NCBI RefSeq assembly: GCF_002929215.1
Contig: NZ_PJII01000002.1
Location: 213,389-277,388 of the forward strand
Direction: 5' to 3'
DNA length: 64,000 nucleotides
Source: Arthrobacter sp. ZGTC412
GTDB taxonomy: Bacteria > Actinomycetota > Actinomycetes > Actinomycetales > Micrococcaceae
Each line of letters opens with the position of its first letter. The stretch's first letter is position 1. The position numbers and the translations under genes are program-made. Below are positions 54,945 through 63,189 of the stretch, piece after piece. The notes beneath the pieces are model-generated. The model saw only the letters and a list, made by a program, of their open reading frames with translations, made no database searches and was not told the origin of the DNA.

Positions 54945-54961
54945 CGAGTAGGGTGTACTCG
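54945..54961. promoter_or_regulatory. CGAGTA-n5-TACTCG palindrome
   Basis: A perfect 6-bp inverted repeat between the LuxR gene end and sufS, of operator size. Possible regulator unknown. Confidence 0.4.
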
Positions 54962-55046
54962 AATTCAGCGTCGACGCACTACCCGGACTGCCTGCAGTAC
55001 CCGCATCGCCCCAACGGGCAATCGGGCCAAGGGGCCGCGGGCCCGC

Positions 55047-55077
55047 GCTGCCCTTTTGGGCAGGCTAAAAGGGCAGC
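55047..55077 (-). terminator. Hairpin downstream of the second LuxR gene
   Basis: GCTGCCCTTTT (55047-55057) pairs with AAAAGGGCAGC (55067-55077), 9-nt loop, 35 bp after the LuxR stop on the minus strand. Little T-tract, so strength is uncertain. Confidence 0.6.
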
Positions 55078-55112
55078 CAACAGCGGTGGCTTGTTGGACA
55101 GGGAATTAAGAC

Positions 55113-57782
55113 TTATTTCGGGAGGGCTGACTCCAGCTCATCGCGGCTGCGCACACCCAGCTTTACGTACGTGCGGTACAGATGCCCCTCCACGGTACGT
55201 ACAGAGACCATCAGCCGTTGGGCGATTTCGCGGTCCGTGAGGCCCTGCACAGCCAGCCCCACGATGTCCTGCTCCCGGCGGGTGAGGTGGACGGCGGGAG
55301 CGGCAGCAATAAAACGGCCTTCCCTAAACCGCTCCCCCAGCTCGTGGTCGCACTTCTCACGGAGCGCCACCGCCTGCCTGGACCGCCGGCGTTCTCCGGC
55401 CTGCTCCAGGACGGTACTGGCACGTGCATAGGCCTCGCGCGCGAGATTCACGAGCCCAGCTTCCTCCAGTGAGGCCGCCGTGCCCATCAGGGCATCCCCG
55501 TCAGCGGCTTCCCAGCCGGCAGCCAGTGTCAGCATCGCCTGGGCCCATCGGCCTTCCACCGTCTTCGCGACTGACTGCACCATGGGGATAACGGAAGGAT
55601 CACCCAGGTCCCAGCAGATGGCCAGGATTTCGAGCAGGGTTCCGGCCCTGGCGGTGGCGTCCTGCGTGGTGGCCAGAGTATGGAGCGTCGCCAGCCCCTT
55701 GCCGTCCCGGGACAGATACTCGGAGGCCGCGGCACCGTATGCTGCGGCCAGCAGCTCGTGGGCTGGGCCTCCCGCCATTGCGTCGGTGAAGTCCTGTTCA
55801 AGCCGTTTTGCCTGCGCTGCATCCCCCAGCCTGGCGGCCACATAAAAGCCCAGGGAGGACCCGAAGCGGAACAGCTGCAGCGGATCATTCAACCTCAACG
55901 CCTCAACAGCCGGCAGGAGCACCTGGTACGCCCGTTCCATGCGGCCTTGCCGAAGAAGCGAGTAGCCCCGGAGCACCTCCAGGCTTCCGTTGAACGTGGC
56001 AGCTCCCGGCGTATGACCCGCAGCGTAGTTGTTTAGTTCCCGCTCTGCAGATTCCCATTCACCCATCGCCAGGTAGTCGGTTACGAGCCGTCCCAGCACG
56101 AACTCGGTGAAGAAGAACAGGCTGTCCTCCAGCGGCGGCAGGTCCGAGGCGGCCAGGAGGGCCGAATCCAGTCCCTCGCCGGCGCGGCCGGCGGCAGCAA
56201 GGGCATGGGCCAGCAATGCTTCACCAAGCACCCTGACCGATTCGCCTCCGGGCTCTGCTGAGGCACTGCTCCGGATCTCGTGGACCTCAGTGGCGAGCGC
56301 CCCGGCATCCACAGCTGCACCGAGTTGCAGGAAGCGCATGACCCGCAGGAGCTGGTTCTGGGGTTGATACCCCCCTCCGGCATGATCCTGGAGACGTTTC
56401 CGCGTGCCCTCGGCCAAGGCATTTAACGACTGGCCGGTGGCCTGGTGGGCTGCCGCCCGGAGCAGGAGGACTGCAGGACCGTCGGGGTCATCGGAAAGCT
56501 GAAGCCAACAGCTATCAAGCAGGTGGGCAGCCTCGCTGTAGGCGCCCTCGTTGTAAAGGGCCCGTGCCTGGACGGCTTGGGCCAATGGCAGCAGCGCAGG
56601 ATCCTGGATCTTGGCGGCTATGGTGCGGGCGCTTAAGTTGCGGAACCGCCTCAGGGCCTCCCGGGCGGCGTCGAGCATTTCCGGGTCCGATACACGCAGT
56701 CCACACTCAAAAGCCCACTCCACTGACCGAAGCATGCCATCCCCACGCAACACCGTGCCGTTCTGGCGGGCCCGGATCTTCTCCAGCAGCTGCAGGCTGC
56801 GCGACACGGAGATCGTGCTTCGGATGGCGTTGGCGAAGAGGGCATTCCACATGGAAAGTTCGGCCGGGACTCCGGAAGTCTCGATAATCATCTGTTGGTC
56901 AAGGAGCGACCGGACCACGGCGGCTCCGCTGATGTCCTCGATCACCTTGCGGCCCACCGGACCGGCAAGCGCGATGAGCTTCAGGGCTTCCTGCTCCTCC
57001 GGCCCGCGCCGGATGTGGTCCTTGGTCACCACTGCCGTGAGCTGGGCGCCATCGGCGGGCACGGGCCCGAGCAACATCCAGATGCCGTTCCGCTTGGCCA
57101 GGACACCGCTTTCGGCTGCGTCGTGCAGCAGGGCGTCGAGAATGCGGGGATTACCGCCTGACGCAATCCAGACCGAATCGACTGTGGCGGCCGGCACCGT
57201 TCCATCGAGGACATGGGCCAGAACTTCTTCAATCTGTTCCCGGTTGAGGGGCCGAAGGTCCACCCGCTCGGCAAGGCCGTCGTACCAGAGCTGGTCCAGC
57301 GGCTGCGGCAGTCCCGGCCGTGGCCTGGCAGCGGCCACCACTGTTGCCCAACCTGCGGAGATCAGGTCCGCCACGACCCCGGCCGAGGCGTCGTCCAAGT
57401 GGTGGGCATCATCCACTACCAGAAGGACAGGGGCGCCCCGGACTGCCTTCAGCTTCTCGAAGTACGTCCACATGGAACGCAATACCGCCACGGGCGAAAC
57501 CGACTCTTCGGCGGTCAGCTCACCGGTATAGGGAGTCAGGACGCCGAAAGGCACAGCGGCCAATGCCGAGCTCCCATGAATCTGCAGGATGTTCAGATCC
57601 CCGGAAAGCCGCTCTGCGATCGCCTCTGTCAGGGACGTCTTGCCGATTCCGGGTCCGGCCATCACAAATACAGCCTGGCTGGTCCCGTTCCGGACAATGT
57701 TGCAGATCCGGTCCAGGGGTTCGCGCCGGCCGGTGACCGGGCGTTGGGCGGGTGCCGGTTTGTGGCCGTTAGACGAGTCCAG
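55113..57782 (-). CDS. Large ATP-binding LuxR-family regulator (second of a pair)
   Basis: A STAND/LAL-type regulator. The ATPase P-loop is AGPGIGKTS, Walker B is VLLVVDDAHHLDDASA, a long helical TPR-like middle follows, and a C-terminal LuxR helix-turn-helix (LTRREQDIVGLAVQG, VRTVEGHLYRTYVKLG) ends it. The first canonical start, GTG 57665, puts the P-loop at residue 4 and removes the preceding helix. The frame stays open to a TGA at 57785-57783, giving REPLDRICNIVRNGTSQ before the P-loop, and CTG 57782 has AGGGG 8 nt upstream. I therefore extend it to 57782 (889 aa), with GTG 57665 (850 aa) as the alternative. It overlaps the upstream gene by 14 bp. Confidence 0.78.
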   Translation of the reverse strand: MDSSNGHKPAPAQRPVTGRREPLDRICNIVRNGTSQAVFVMAGPGIGKTSLTEAIAERLSGDLNILQIHGSSALAAVPFGVLTPYTGELTAEESVSPVAVLRSMWTYFEKLKAVRGAPVLLVVDDAHHLDDASAGVVADLISAGWATVVAAARPRPGLPQPLDQLWYDGLAERVDLRPLNREQIEEVLAHVLDGTVPAATVDSVWIASGGNPRILDALLHDAAESGVLAKRNGIWMLLGPVPADGAQLTAVVTKDHIRRGPEEQEALKLIALAGPVGRKVIEDISGAAVVRSLLDQQMIIETSGVPAELSMWNALFANAIRSTISVSRSLQLLEKIRARQNGTVLRGDGMLRSVEWAFECGLRVSDPEMLDAAREALRRFRNLSARTIAAKIQDPALLPLAQAVQARALYNEGAYSEAAHLLDSCWLQLSDDPDGPAVLLLRAAAHQATGQSLNALAEGTRKRLQDHAGGGYQPQNQLLRVMRFLQLGAAVDAGALATEVHEIRSSASAEPGGESVRVLGEALLAHALAAAGRAGEGLDSALLAASDLPPLEDSLFFFTEFVLGRLVTDYLAMGEWESAERELNNYAAGHTPGAATFNGSLEVLRGYSLLRQGRMERAYQVLLPAVEALRLNDPLQLFRFGSSLGFYVAARLGDAAQAKRLEQDFTDAMAGGPAHELLAAAYGAAASEYLSRDGKGLATLHTLATTQDATARAGTLLEILAICWDLGDPSVIPMVQSVAKTVEGRWAQAMLTLAAGWEAADGDALMGTAASLEEAGLVNLAREAYARASTVLEQAGERRRSRQAVALREKCDHELGERFREGRFIAAAPAVHLTRREQDIVGLAVQGLTDREIAQRLMVSVRTVEGHLYRTYVKLGVRSRDELESALPK

Positions 57783-60504
57783 TCAGATCACCCCTGGAAG
57801 TGACGCCGAGCTTTGTGAAGACCTGGTAGAGGTGGCCTTCCACCGTGCGGACGGACACACCCATTTCCAGGGCGATGTCACGGTTTGATGCTCCGCGTCC
57901 GGCCAGCCGCGCGATCTGGCGCTCCCGTGCGGTCAGCAACGGGCTGCCGCTGCTGGGCACGATGGGAAGGTTCGCCACTGTGGCAGCCAGGATGTCCAGA
58001 CGCGCCTGGGCGGTCCGGGCAGAAATCGAATCTCCGTCCTGCCGCGCGAAATCCACGGCCAGTGCCATGCAGCGGGCCTCCACGGTGTCCAGTTCGAGGG
58101 TGGCCGCGATTTCCCCTGCGGCAAGCAGAGTCTTGGCATCCTTGGTCCGGCTCCCCACTGCGACCAGCCGGGCGATCTCCGCAAGGGGGCCTTGCCGGTG
58201 GTCCGAGATCTCCTCCAGCAGGCGGAAGTCAGCGTCGCTGCCGTTGACGGTTGCTGCCAACAGACTGATTCCGGCGACGGTGTAAAGACCTGCCCCCATG
58301 TACCGCCGGGCGGACTGCTTCAGGCCGGCAGCGGCTTCGGAGTCGCCCAGCCAGCGTGCCGCCACCAGCGCGCAGAACTCGATGATGCTCTCCGTGGCGA
58401 AACTGGACTTGCCCGGTGTCCGCTGGAGTTTGGTCAGGAACTTGCGCGCTTGGGCAGCGTTGCCCGTCTGCGCGTGGGCCAGTGCTGTCGCGGCGTAGGC
58501 ACAGCGGAGGGCACTCTGGAGCGGTTGAAGCTCCAGCTGCGCCACCGCAGAAATCAGCGGGTCCAGGGCAACCCCGCCCCGGCCCGAGTAGACATAGGCG
58601 AGTCCGGCAGCGAGTTCGGTCGCGGCGCTCCGGTACGGCAGGCGGTCATATTCCCGGCTGCCGTGCGGACCCAGGAGGTCGATGCAGCGCCGCCACTGCC
58701 CGGCCGTCAGCAGCACCAGGTAGGCCTCCCGGGTGTACTGCTCGCGCAAACCCACCACGTGGGAGGCGTCTGTTATCTGGCCTCCAAGCTGACGCATCAG
58801 GCTCAGAGCTTCCATTTCCCGCCCGGTCAGTGCCAGCGCCGTCATCAGGATGACGGCGGACTGCATCCGGTAGCCGGTGTCCGGGTTCCGTGCCGGATCT
58901 GCCGCTGCCTCGAGGTCTGGAATCATGCCCGCGTAGTCGCCGACGAACGCCCGGTATTCGAACTCGCTGAGCGCCACGCGGTTCGCGGCTGCCACGGCAG
59001 GGTGGGGCCAGGATGCCTGTTTTGCCGCGCCGTCCAGCCGTTCGCGGGCTTCAGCAAGAAGGGCCGGCACTTGGCTTGCCTGTTCCGGATGCCATAGCAT
59101 CACCCGGGCTTTGGCCGCTATGACGCGCGCGTATTCTTCGACACCAACATTGTCCAGTTCCGGCTGGGAAATATCGTCCAGGGCAGCGAGGGCCTGGACT
59201 GGCAGGTCCAGCTGAAGATAAGCGCCCGCCTTCTGGCGCTGGCCGGGAACCCACTCCTGGTCCGTCCGCTTCAGCATTTCCGCATAAGCCAGGGCGAAGC
59301 GGGGATCAAACAGTTGGACGGCGGCTTCGGCTGCGGCCAGGGCCAGGGCGGGGCTCAGCTCGGCCTCACACTCGTGCGTCCACGCGGCGAAGGCCATCAG
59401 CTCTTCGACGGTCATGTCCGCGGGGTCGGGTTCGGTACCGCCCAGAAGCGCGCTCCGTAGTTCCCGGCGCCGGGCGATGCTTATCCATGACCGCACGACA
59501 TCGCCGATGTACTTTTCCCGCAGGGACACCCACCGGTGGTCCGAGTCGTCAATCTCCAGTAAGCCGGCATCCTCCATGTCCGCCACTACCCCGGCGCGGT
59601 ACACCGCCGTGAGTCTGGAAAGCTCCACCCGCCTGGCGCAGGAGAGCATCTCGATGACTTCCCTGGTTTCCGGCGTCTCCCGGGACCAGCGGGACCGCAC
59701 GATGTCGTCAAGGCTGGCGGCGCCGTCGAGCACCACTTTGTCGCGGAGGGTCCAGACGGAGTCAGACAGAACGAGGTTGCCCGAGAGCCGTTGTTCGGTC
59801 ACAAGCGCTTTCAGCAGCAGCGGGTTGCCACCCACCATTTGGTGGTAGGTGGTGACCAACGACGCTGAGACCCGGTGGCCGAGCAGGGACAACAGGACTT
59901 GGCGGGTCTGCAGTTCATTGAGGTTGCTGAGCCGGACCTCGGTCAGGCGCCGGTCCGTGAGCAGCCAGTGGAAGTCGGCGGGAAGGTCGCTGATCTTTGG
60001 CGCTACGGCGATGATTTTGGCCGTGCCCGTCAGGAGTACATTCAGGAGCACTCCCGCGCTCATTTCGTCAATGCTTCCGGACGTGTCCAGGGTGATGACG
60101 CAGCTCCGGCCGGCGGCGTCGCTCCGGATCAGCGACGTGATCCCGCGGAGAATCGCGGTGGGAGAACCCATGTAGGCCTGCGGCAGGCGCGCCAGCAGGA
60201 AGGAGAGGCAACCGTAGGGTGTGTTGGCGCCGGCGGGCCCGCTCCGAAGCTGCAGGGACCAAGCGTCCGCACCAAGATCGGAAACTGCGGCACGGGCGAG
60301 CGAAGACTTTCCTACCCCCCGGCCCCCAGTGATGACGACGCCGAGAGAGTCTTGGCTGACCAGTGCGGTGCGGACCGCTTCAAGGTTGGCACTGCGGGCA
60401 GGCGCAGACCACTGTTGTGCCCCGGGCGCGCCGGCGCTTTCGGTGTGCAGCCCAACGTCGTGAGATGTTGACCCACGTCCCCAGCTAAGTGGCTCGATTG
60501 ACAT
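57769..60504 (-). CDS. Large LuxR-family regulator with degenerate ATPase (first of a pair)
   Basis: A 911-aa protein. Walker A is GGRGVGKSS (60-68), but the Walker B place reads CVITLDTSGS (135-144) without the DD/DE pair, so ATP hydrolysis may be weak. A long alpha-helical repeat middle follows, and the end is a LuxR helix-turn-helix (LLTARERQIARLAGRG, VRTVEGHLYQVFTKLG). ATG 60504 has GGGGAT upstream. Ligand and targets unknown. With the next gene it forms a two-regulator operon. Confidence 0.85.
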   Translation of the reverse strand: MSIEPLSWGRGSTSHDVGLHTESAGAPGAQQWSAPARSANLEAVRTALVSQDSLGVVITGGRGVGKSSLARAAVSDLGADAWSLQLRSGPAGANTPYGCLSFLLARLPQAYMGSPTAILRGITSLIRSDAAGRSCVITLDTSGSIDEMSAGVLLNVLLTGTAKIIAVAPKISDLPADFHWLLTDRRLTEVRLSNLNELQTRQVLLSLLGHRVSASLVTTYHQMVGGNPLLLKALVTEQRLSGNLVLSDSVWTLRDKVVLDGAASLDDIVRSRWSRETPETREVIEMLSCARRVELSRLTAVYRAGVVADMEDAGLLEIDDSDHRWVSLREKYIGDVVRSWISIARRRELRSALLGGTEPDPADMTVEELMAFAAWTHECEAELSPALALAAAEAAVQLFDPRFALAYAEMLKRTDQEWVPGQRQKAGAYLQLDLPVQALAALDDISQPELDNVGVEEYARVIAAKARVMLWHPEQASQVPALLAEARERLDGAAKQASWPHPAVAAANRVALSEFEYRAFVGDYAGMIPDLEAAADPARNPDTGYRMQSAVILMTALALTGREMEALSLMRQLGGQITDASHVVGLREQYTREAYLVLLTAGQWRRCIDLLGPHGSREYDRLPYRSAATELAAGLAYVYSGRGGVALDPLISAVAQLELQPLQSALRCAYAATALAHAQTGNAAQARKFLTKLQRTPGKSSFATESIIEFCALVAARWLGDSEAAAGLKQSARRYMGAGLYTVAGISLLAATVNGSDADFRLLEEISDHRQGPLAEIARLVAVGSRTKDAKTLLAAGEIAATLELDTVEARCMALAVDFARQDGDSISARTAQARLDILAATVANLPIVPSSGSPLLTARERQIARLAGRGASNRDIALEMGVSVRTVEGHLYQVFTKLGVTSRGDLTGLV

Positions 60505-60519
60505 CAACTTATCCCCTAC

Positions 60520-60537
60520 ATCCCGCGATAGCGGGAT
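60520..60537. promoter_or_regulatory. ATCCCGC-GATA-GCGGGAT palindrome before the LuxR pair
   Basis: A perfect 7-bp inverted repeat at 60520-60526 and 60531-60537, 16 bp upstream of ATG 60504. It may be an operator for autoregulation or a leader hairpin. Confidence 0.5.
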
Positions 60538-60625
60538 ATAGCCCCATTGCTCCCCCGCATACGAAAAAGACTACCTTGTGGCACAGACAAGGAAACAGAT
60601 ACCGGGGCTTTAAGTTTTTTTGTTG

Positions 60626-61216
60626 CTAGCTCTCGGACTTGGCAGGATGGAATTTCTGCTGGGCGGACATGAGCCCCTCCCGGACGAGCAGCTCCACAGC
60701 ATCGGCTGCCTCGTCCAGCAGGAAAGGCAGTTCCTTGAGTTCAACCGTGCCGAAATCCCGCAGCACGTAGTCGGCCGTGTCCATCCGGCCCGGCGGCCTT
60801 CCGACCCCCACGCGGACCCGCAGATAGTCTTTGGTGCCAAGCGCTTTGGAGATGTCGCGCAGGCCGTTGTGGCCGCCTTCTCCCCCGCCGGTCTTAAGCT
60901 TCACCGTGTTGAAGGGAATGTCGATCTCGTCGTGTACCGCCACCACGTGATCCGGCGTGACGCCGTAGAAGCCTGCCAGCGCCGAAACGGGTCCGCCCGA
61001 GACGTTCATGTAGCTCATGGGTTTGGCCAGCACCACACGGGGACCACCAATTCCGAGGCGGCCCTCTACCACCTGCGCGCGTGCCTTGTGGGTCTTGAAT
61101 CCCGCTCCTACGCGTCCGGCGAGTTCGTCAAGGACCATCTGTCCGACGTTATGCCTGTTGCCCTGGTACTGCACTCCCGGGTTTCCGAGGCCAACGATCA
61201 ACCAGGTGTCAGTCAT
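60626..61216 (-). CDS. pth: Peptidyl-tRNA hydrolase
   Basis: A 196-aa enzyme that frees tRNA from drop-off peptidyl-tRNA. [19 protein letters not shown] holds the catalytic His; [17 protein letters not shown] and [13 protein letters not shown] complete the site. It belongs to the glmU-prs-rplY-pth block shared by many actinobacteria, where mfd usually follows; here the LuxR pair and sufSU intervene. Confidence 0.95.
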   Translation of the reverse strand: MTDTWLIVGLGNPGVQYQGNRHNVGQMVLDELAGRVGAGFKTHKARAQVVEGRLGIGGPRVVLAKPMSYMNVSGGPVSALAGFYGVTPDHVVAVHDEIDIPFNTVKLKTGGGEGGHNGLRDISKALGTKDYLRVRVGVGRPPGRMDTADYVLRDFGTVELKELPFLLDEAADAVELLVREGLMSAQQKFHPAKSES

Positions 61217-61276
61217 GAATCAATCCTAAGGTGGGGCGGGCAGGGGTTAGGTGCGGGCGGCGGGTAGCAGACATGG

Positions 61277-61309
61277 CAGTGGCCGGACCCCAAGGGGATC
61301 CGGCCACTG
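61277..61309 (-). terminator. Hairpin after rplY
   Basis: CAGTGGCCGGA (61277-61287) pairs with TCCGGCCACTG (61299-61309), inner CCCC/GGGG adds to the stem. No T-tract, so it may be a leaky terminator between rplY and pth. Confidence 0.6.
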
Positions 61310-61327
61310 CTGAAAAGTGCAGGCTGA

Positions 61328-61927
61328 TTACTCGGCTGCGGCCTCGGAAGCGGCGCCGGCAGCTTCCTCCGTGCCTTCTTCCTCGGCGGACTCGGTGGCC
61401 TCGGAGATGTTGACCACGAGGGCATCAGCGTCGGCCAGGAGGACCGCTCCCTTGGGCAGGGGCAGATCGGACGCGTGGATGTGCTCGCCGGCGGTGCGGC
61501 CTTCAATGCTGACCTCGACGGCGGTGGGCAGGTGGGTTGCCTCGGCCTCGAGGGAGATGACAGTGAGTTCCTGGTTGAAGACGTTGCCCGGAGCAAGCTC
61601 GCCGACGACGTGGACCGGGATGTCAACGGTCACCTTTTCGCCCTGGCGGACGGTGAGGAGGTCGATGTGCTCGATGATCTGCTTGATCGGGTCGCGCTGA
61701 ACGTCCTTGACCAGGGCCAGGTGGCTTTCGCCGTTGATGTCCAGGGCCAGCAGGGCGTTGGCGGTGCGGACGGCCAGGGTGGTGGCCTTCGCCGGGAGGG
61801 TTACGTGAATGGGCTCCGCGCCGTGGCCGTAGATGACGGCCGGGATCAGGTTCGCCATGCGGGCGCGGCGGGCGTAGCCCTTGCCGAATTCGGTGCGTAC
61901 TTCTGCTGCGAGCTTCTGCTCAGACAT
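61328..61927 (-). CDS. rplY: 50S ribosomal protein L25 (Ctc form)
   Basis: A 199-aa protein that binds 5S rRNA. The N-terminal L25 domain (RTEFGKGYARRARMANLIPAV-like start, about 1-92) is followed by the CTC-type beta domain (about 95-180) and an acidic Glu/Ala-rich tail of some 30 residues. AAGGAG is before the ATG. Confidence 0.95.
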   Translation of the reverse strand: MSEQKLAAEVRTEFGKGYARRARMANLIPAVIYGHGAEPIHVTLPAKATTLAVRTANALLALDINGESHLALVKDVQRDPIKQIIEHIDLLTVRQGEKVTVDIPVHVVGELAPGNVFNQELTVISLEAEATHLPTAVEVSIEGRTAGEHIHASDLPLPKGAVLLADADALVVNISEATESAEEEGTEEAAGAASEAAAE

Positions 61928-62208
61928 GGATATCTCCTTGAAAACTAAACGGTGTTCAGCAAGGGCGGAGGTCTGTTGCGACCTTCAACGCCGGGCGGCC
62001 GTGGCCGGGCCCATCTTCGAAGGGAGATTCAGACCCAGTCGATAACGGAGACTGCAGCCGGTTCCCGTCCAGGTTACCGGCGCTCTCCCTCGCCAAGGTA
62101 TCGCTGGAAAGTCTACCAGCGGCGGACCCGAATACTGAAAACGGGCCCCGCCCCGGCAGCTGACTGATCCGCCGCCGGGCGTGGGCCTCCCCGCCAGCAC
62201 CGGACTCG
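61928..62208. other. 281-bp gap between prs and rplY
   Basis: It contains an inverted repeat with arms near 62120 (GCGGCGGA) and 62167 (TCCGCCGC), which may end prs transcripts. I looked for a tRNA, common near this locus in some genera, and found none. Confidence 0.5.
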
Positions 62209-63189
62209 TCAGGCCTTGCCGTCGAACAGGCTGGTGACCGAGCCGTCGTCGAACACTTCGCGGATGGCACGGGCGATCAGCGGCGCGATGGACAGCACGG
62301 TCAGCTGCGGGAACCGCTGTGACGCGGTGAGCGGGAGCGTGTTGGTGACCACCACTTCGCGGGCGCCGGACTCGGAGAGTCGCTGGGCGGCCGGCTCGGA
62401 GAAGACAGCATGCGTGGCGGCGATGATAACGTCCTTGGCCCCGGCGTTCTTCAGCACGTTGACGGCACCGGAGATGGTTCCGCCGGTATCGATCATGTCG
62501 TCGATCAGGACGCACGTGCGTCCCTCGATCTGACCCACGACGGTCTTTGAAACCGCCTGGTTGGGAACGGTGAGGTCGCGGCTCTTGTGCACAAATGCCA
62601 GCGGGGCGCCGCCCAGGCGTTCTGCCCACTGCTCAGCGACGCGGACGCGGCCCGTGTCGGGCGAGACCACGGTGATATTCTCAGCGTCCACCCGGGTGCG
62701 GATGTAGTCGGCGAGCAGCGGGATGGCCATCAGGTGGTCCACCGGGCCATCAAAGAAGCCCTGGATCTGTGAGGTGTGCAGATCCACACTCATGATGCGG
62801 TCGGCGCCGGCGGTCTTGTAAAGGTCTGCCACCAGGCGGGCCGAGATGGGCTCGCGGCCGCGGCCCTTTTTGTCCTGCCGGGCATACGGGTAGAAGGGAG
62901 AAACCACCGTGATGCGCTTGGCGGAGGCGCGCTTCAGCGAATCGATCATGATCAGCTGTTCCATCAGCCAGTTGTTCAGCGGCGCGGGGTGCGCCTGGAT
63001 GACAAAGGCATCGGTTCCGCGGACGCTCTCGCCGGCACGGACGTAGATCTCACCGTTGGCGAAGTCGTAGGCGTCTACCGGGAGGAGGTCGGTGCCAAGC
63101 TCCTTGGCGATCTCCCGGGCCAGCTCGGGGTGGGCGCGGCCGGTGGCCAGCACCAGCTTCTTTTCGCCGCGCGCCGTAATTTCGCTCAT
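62209..63189 (-). CDS. prs: Ribose-phosphate pyrophosphokinase
   Basis: A 326-aa PRPP synthase supplying nucleotides, His and Trp synthesis. Motifs: RAGESVRGTDAFVIQAHPAP region, YPYARQDKK (catalytic loop), VDLHTSQIQGFFDGPVDHL, and the PRPP-binding VLIDDMIDTGGTI. ATG 63189 shares one base with the glmU stop (TAATG), so translation is coupled. Confidence 0.95.
   Translation of the reverse strand: MSEITARGEKKLVLATGRAHPELAREIAKELGTDLLPVDAYDFANGEIYVRAGESVRGTDAFVIQAHPAPLNNWLMEQLIMIDSLKRASAKRITVVSPFYPYARQDKKGRGREPISARLVADLYKTAGADRIMSVDLHTSQIQGFFDGPVDHLMAIPLLADYIRTRVDAENITVVSPDTGRVRVAEQWAERLGGAPLAFVHKSRDLTVPNQAVSKTVVGQIEGRTCVLIDDMIDTGGTISGAVNVLKNAGAKDVIIAATHAVFSEPAAQRLSESGAREVVVTNTLPLTASQRFPQLTVLSIAPLIARAIREVFDDGSVTSLFDGKA

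Larger units (their letters stand above)
54634..55112. other. 479-bp hairpin-rich gap upstream of sufS
   Basis: It holds three long inverted repeats (listed separately), the CGAGTA-n5-TACTCG palindrome at 54945-54961, and an AT-richer stretch near 54912-54926 that could hold the sufS promoter. No convincing gene is seen on either strand. A structured leader of some 300 nt is possible. Confidence 0.55.

Noticed and set aside
54634-54945. Open extension upstream of sufS
   Set aside because: It runs through the long hairpins, reads as low-complexity Arg/Pro-rich sequence and is not needed by the SufS fold.
61928-62208. Possible tRNA gene beside prs/rplY
   Set aside because: No T-loop motif or cloverleaf found on either strand.
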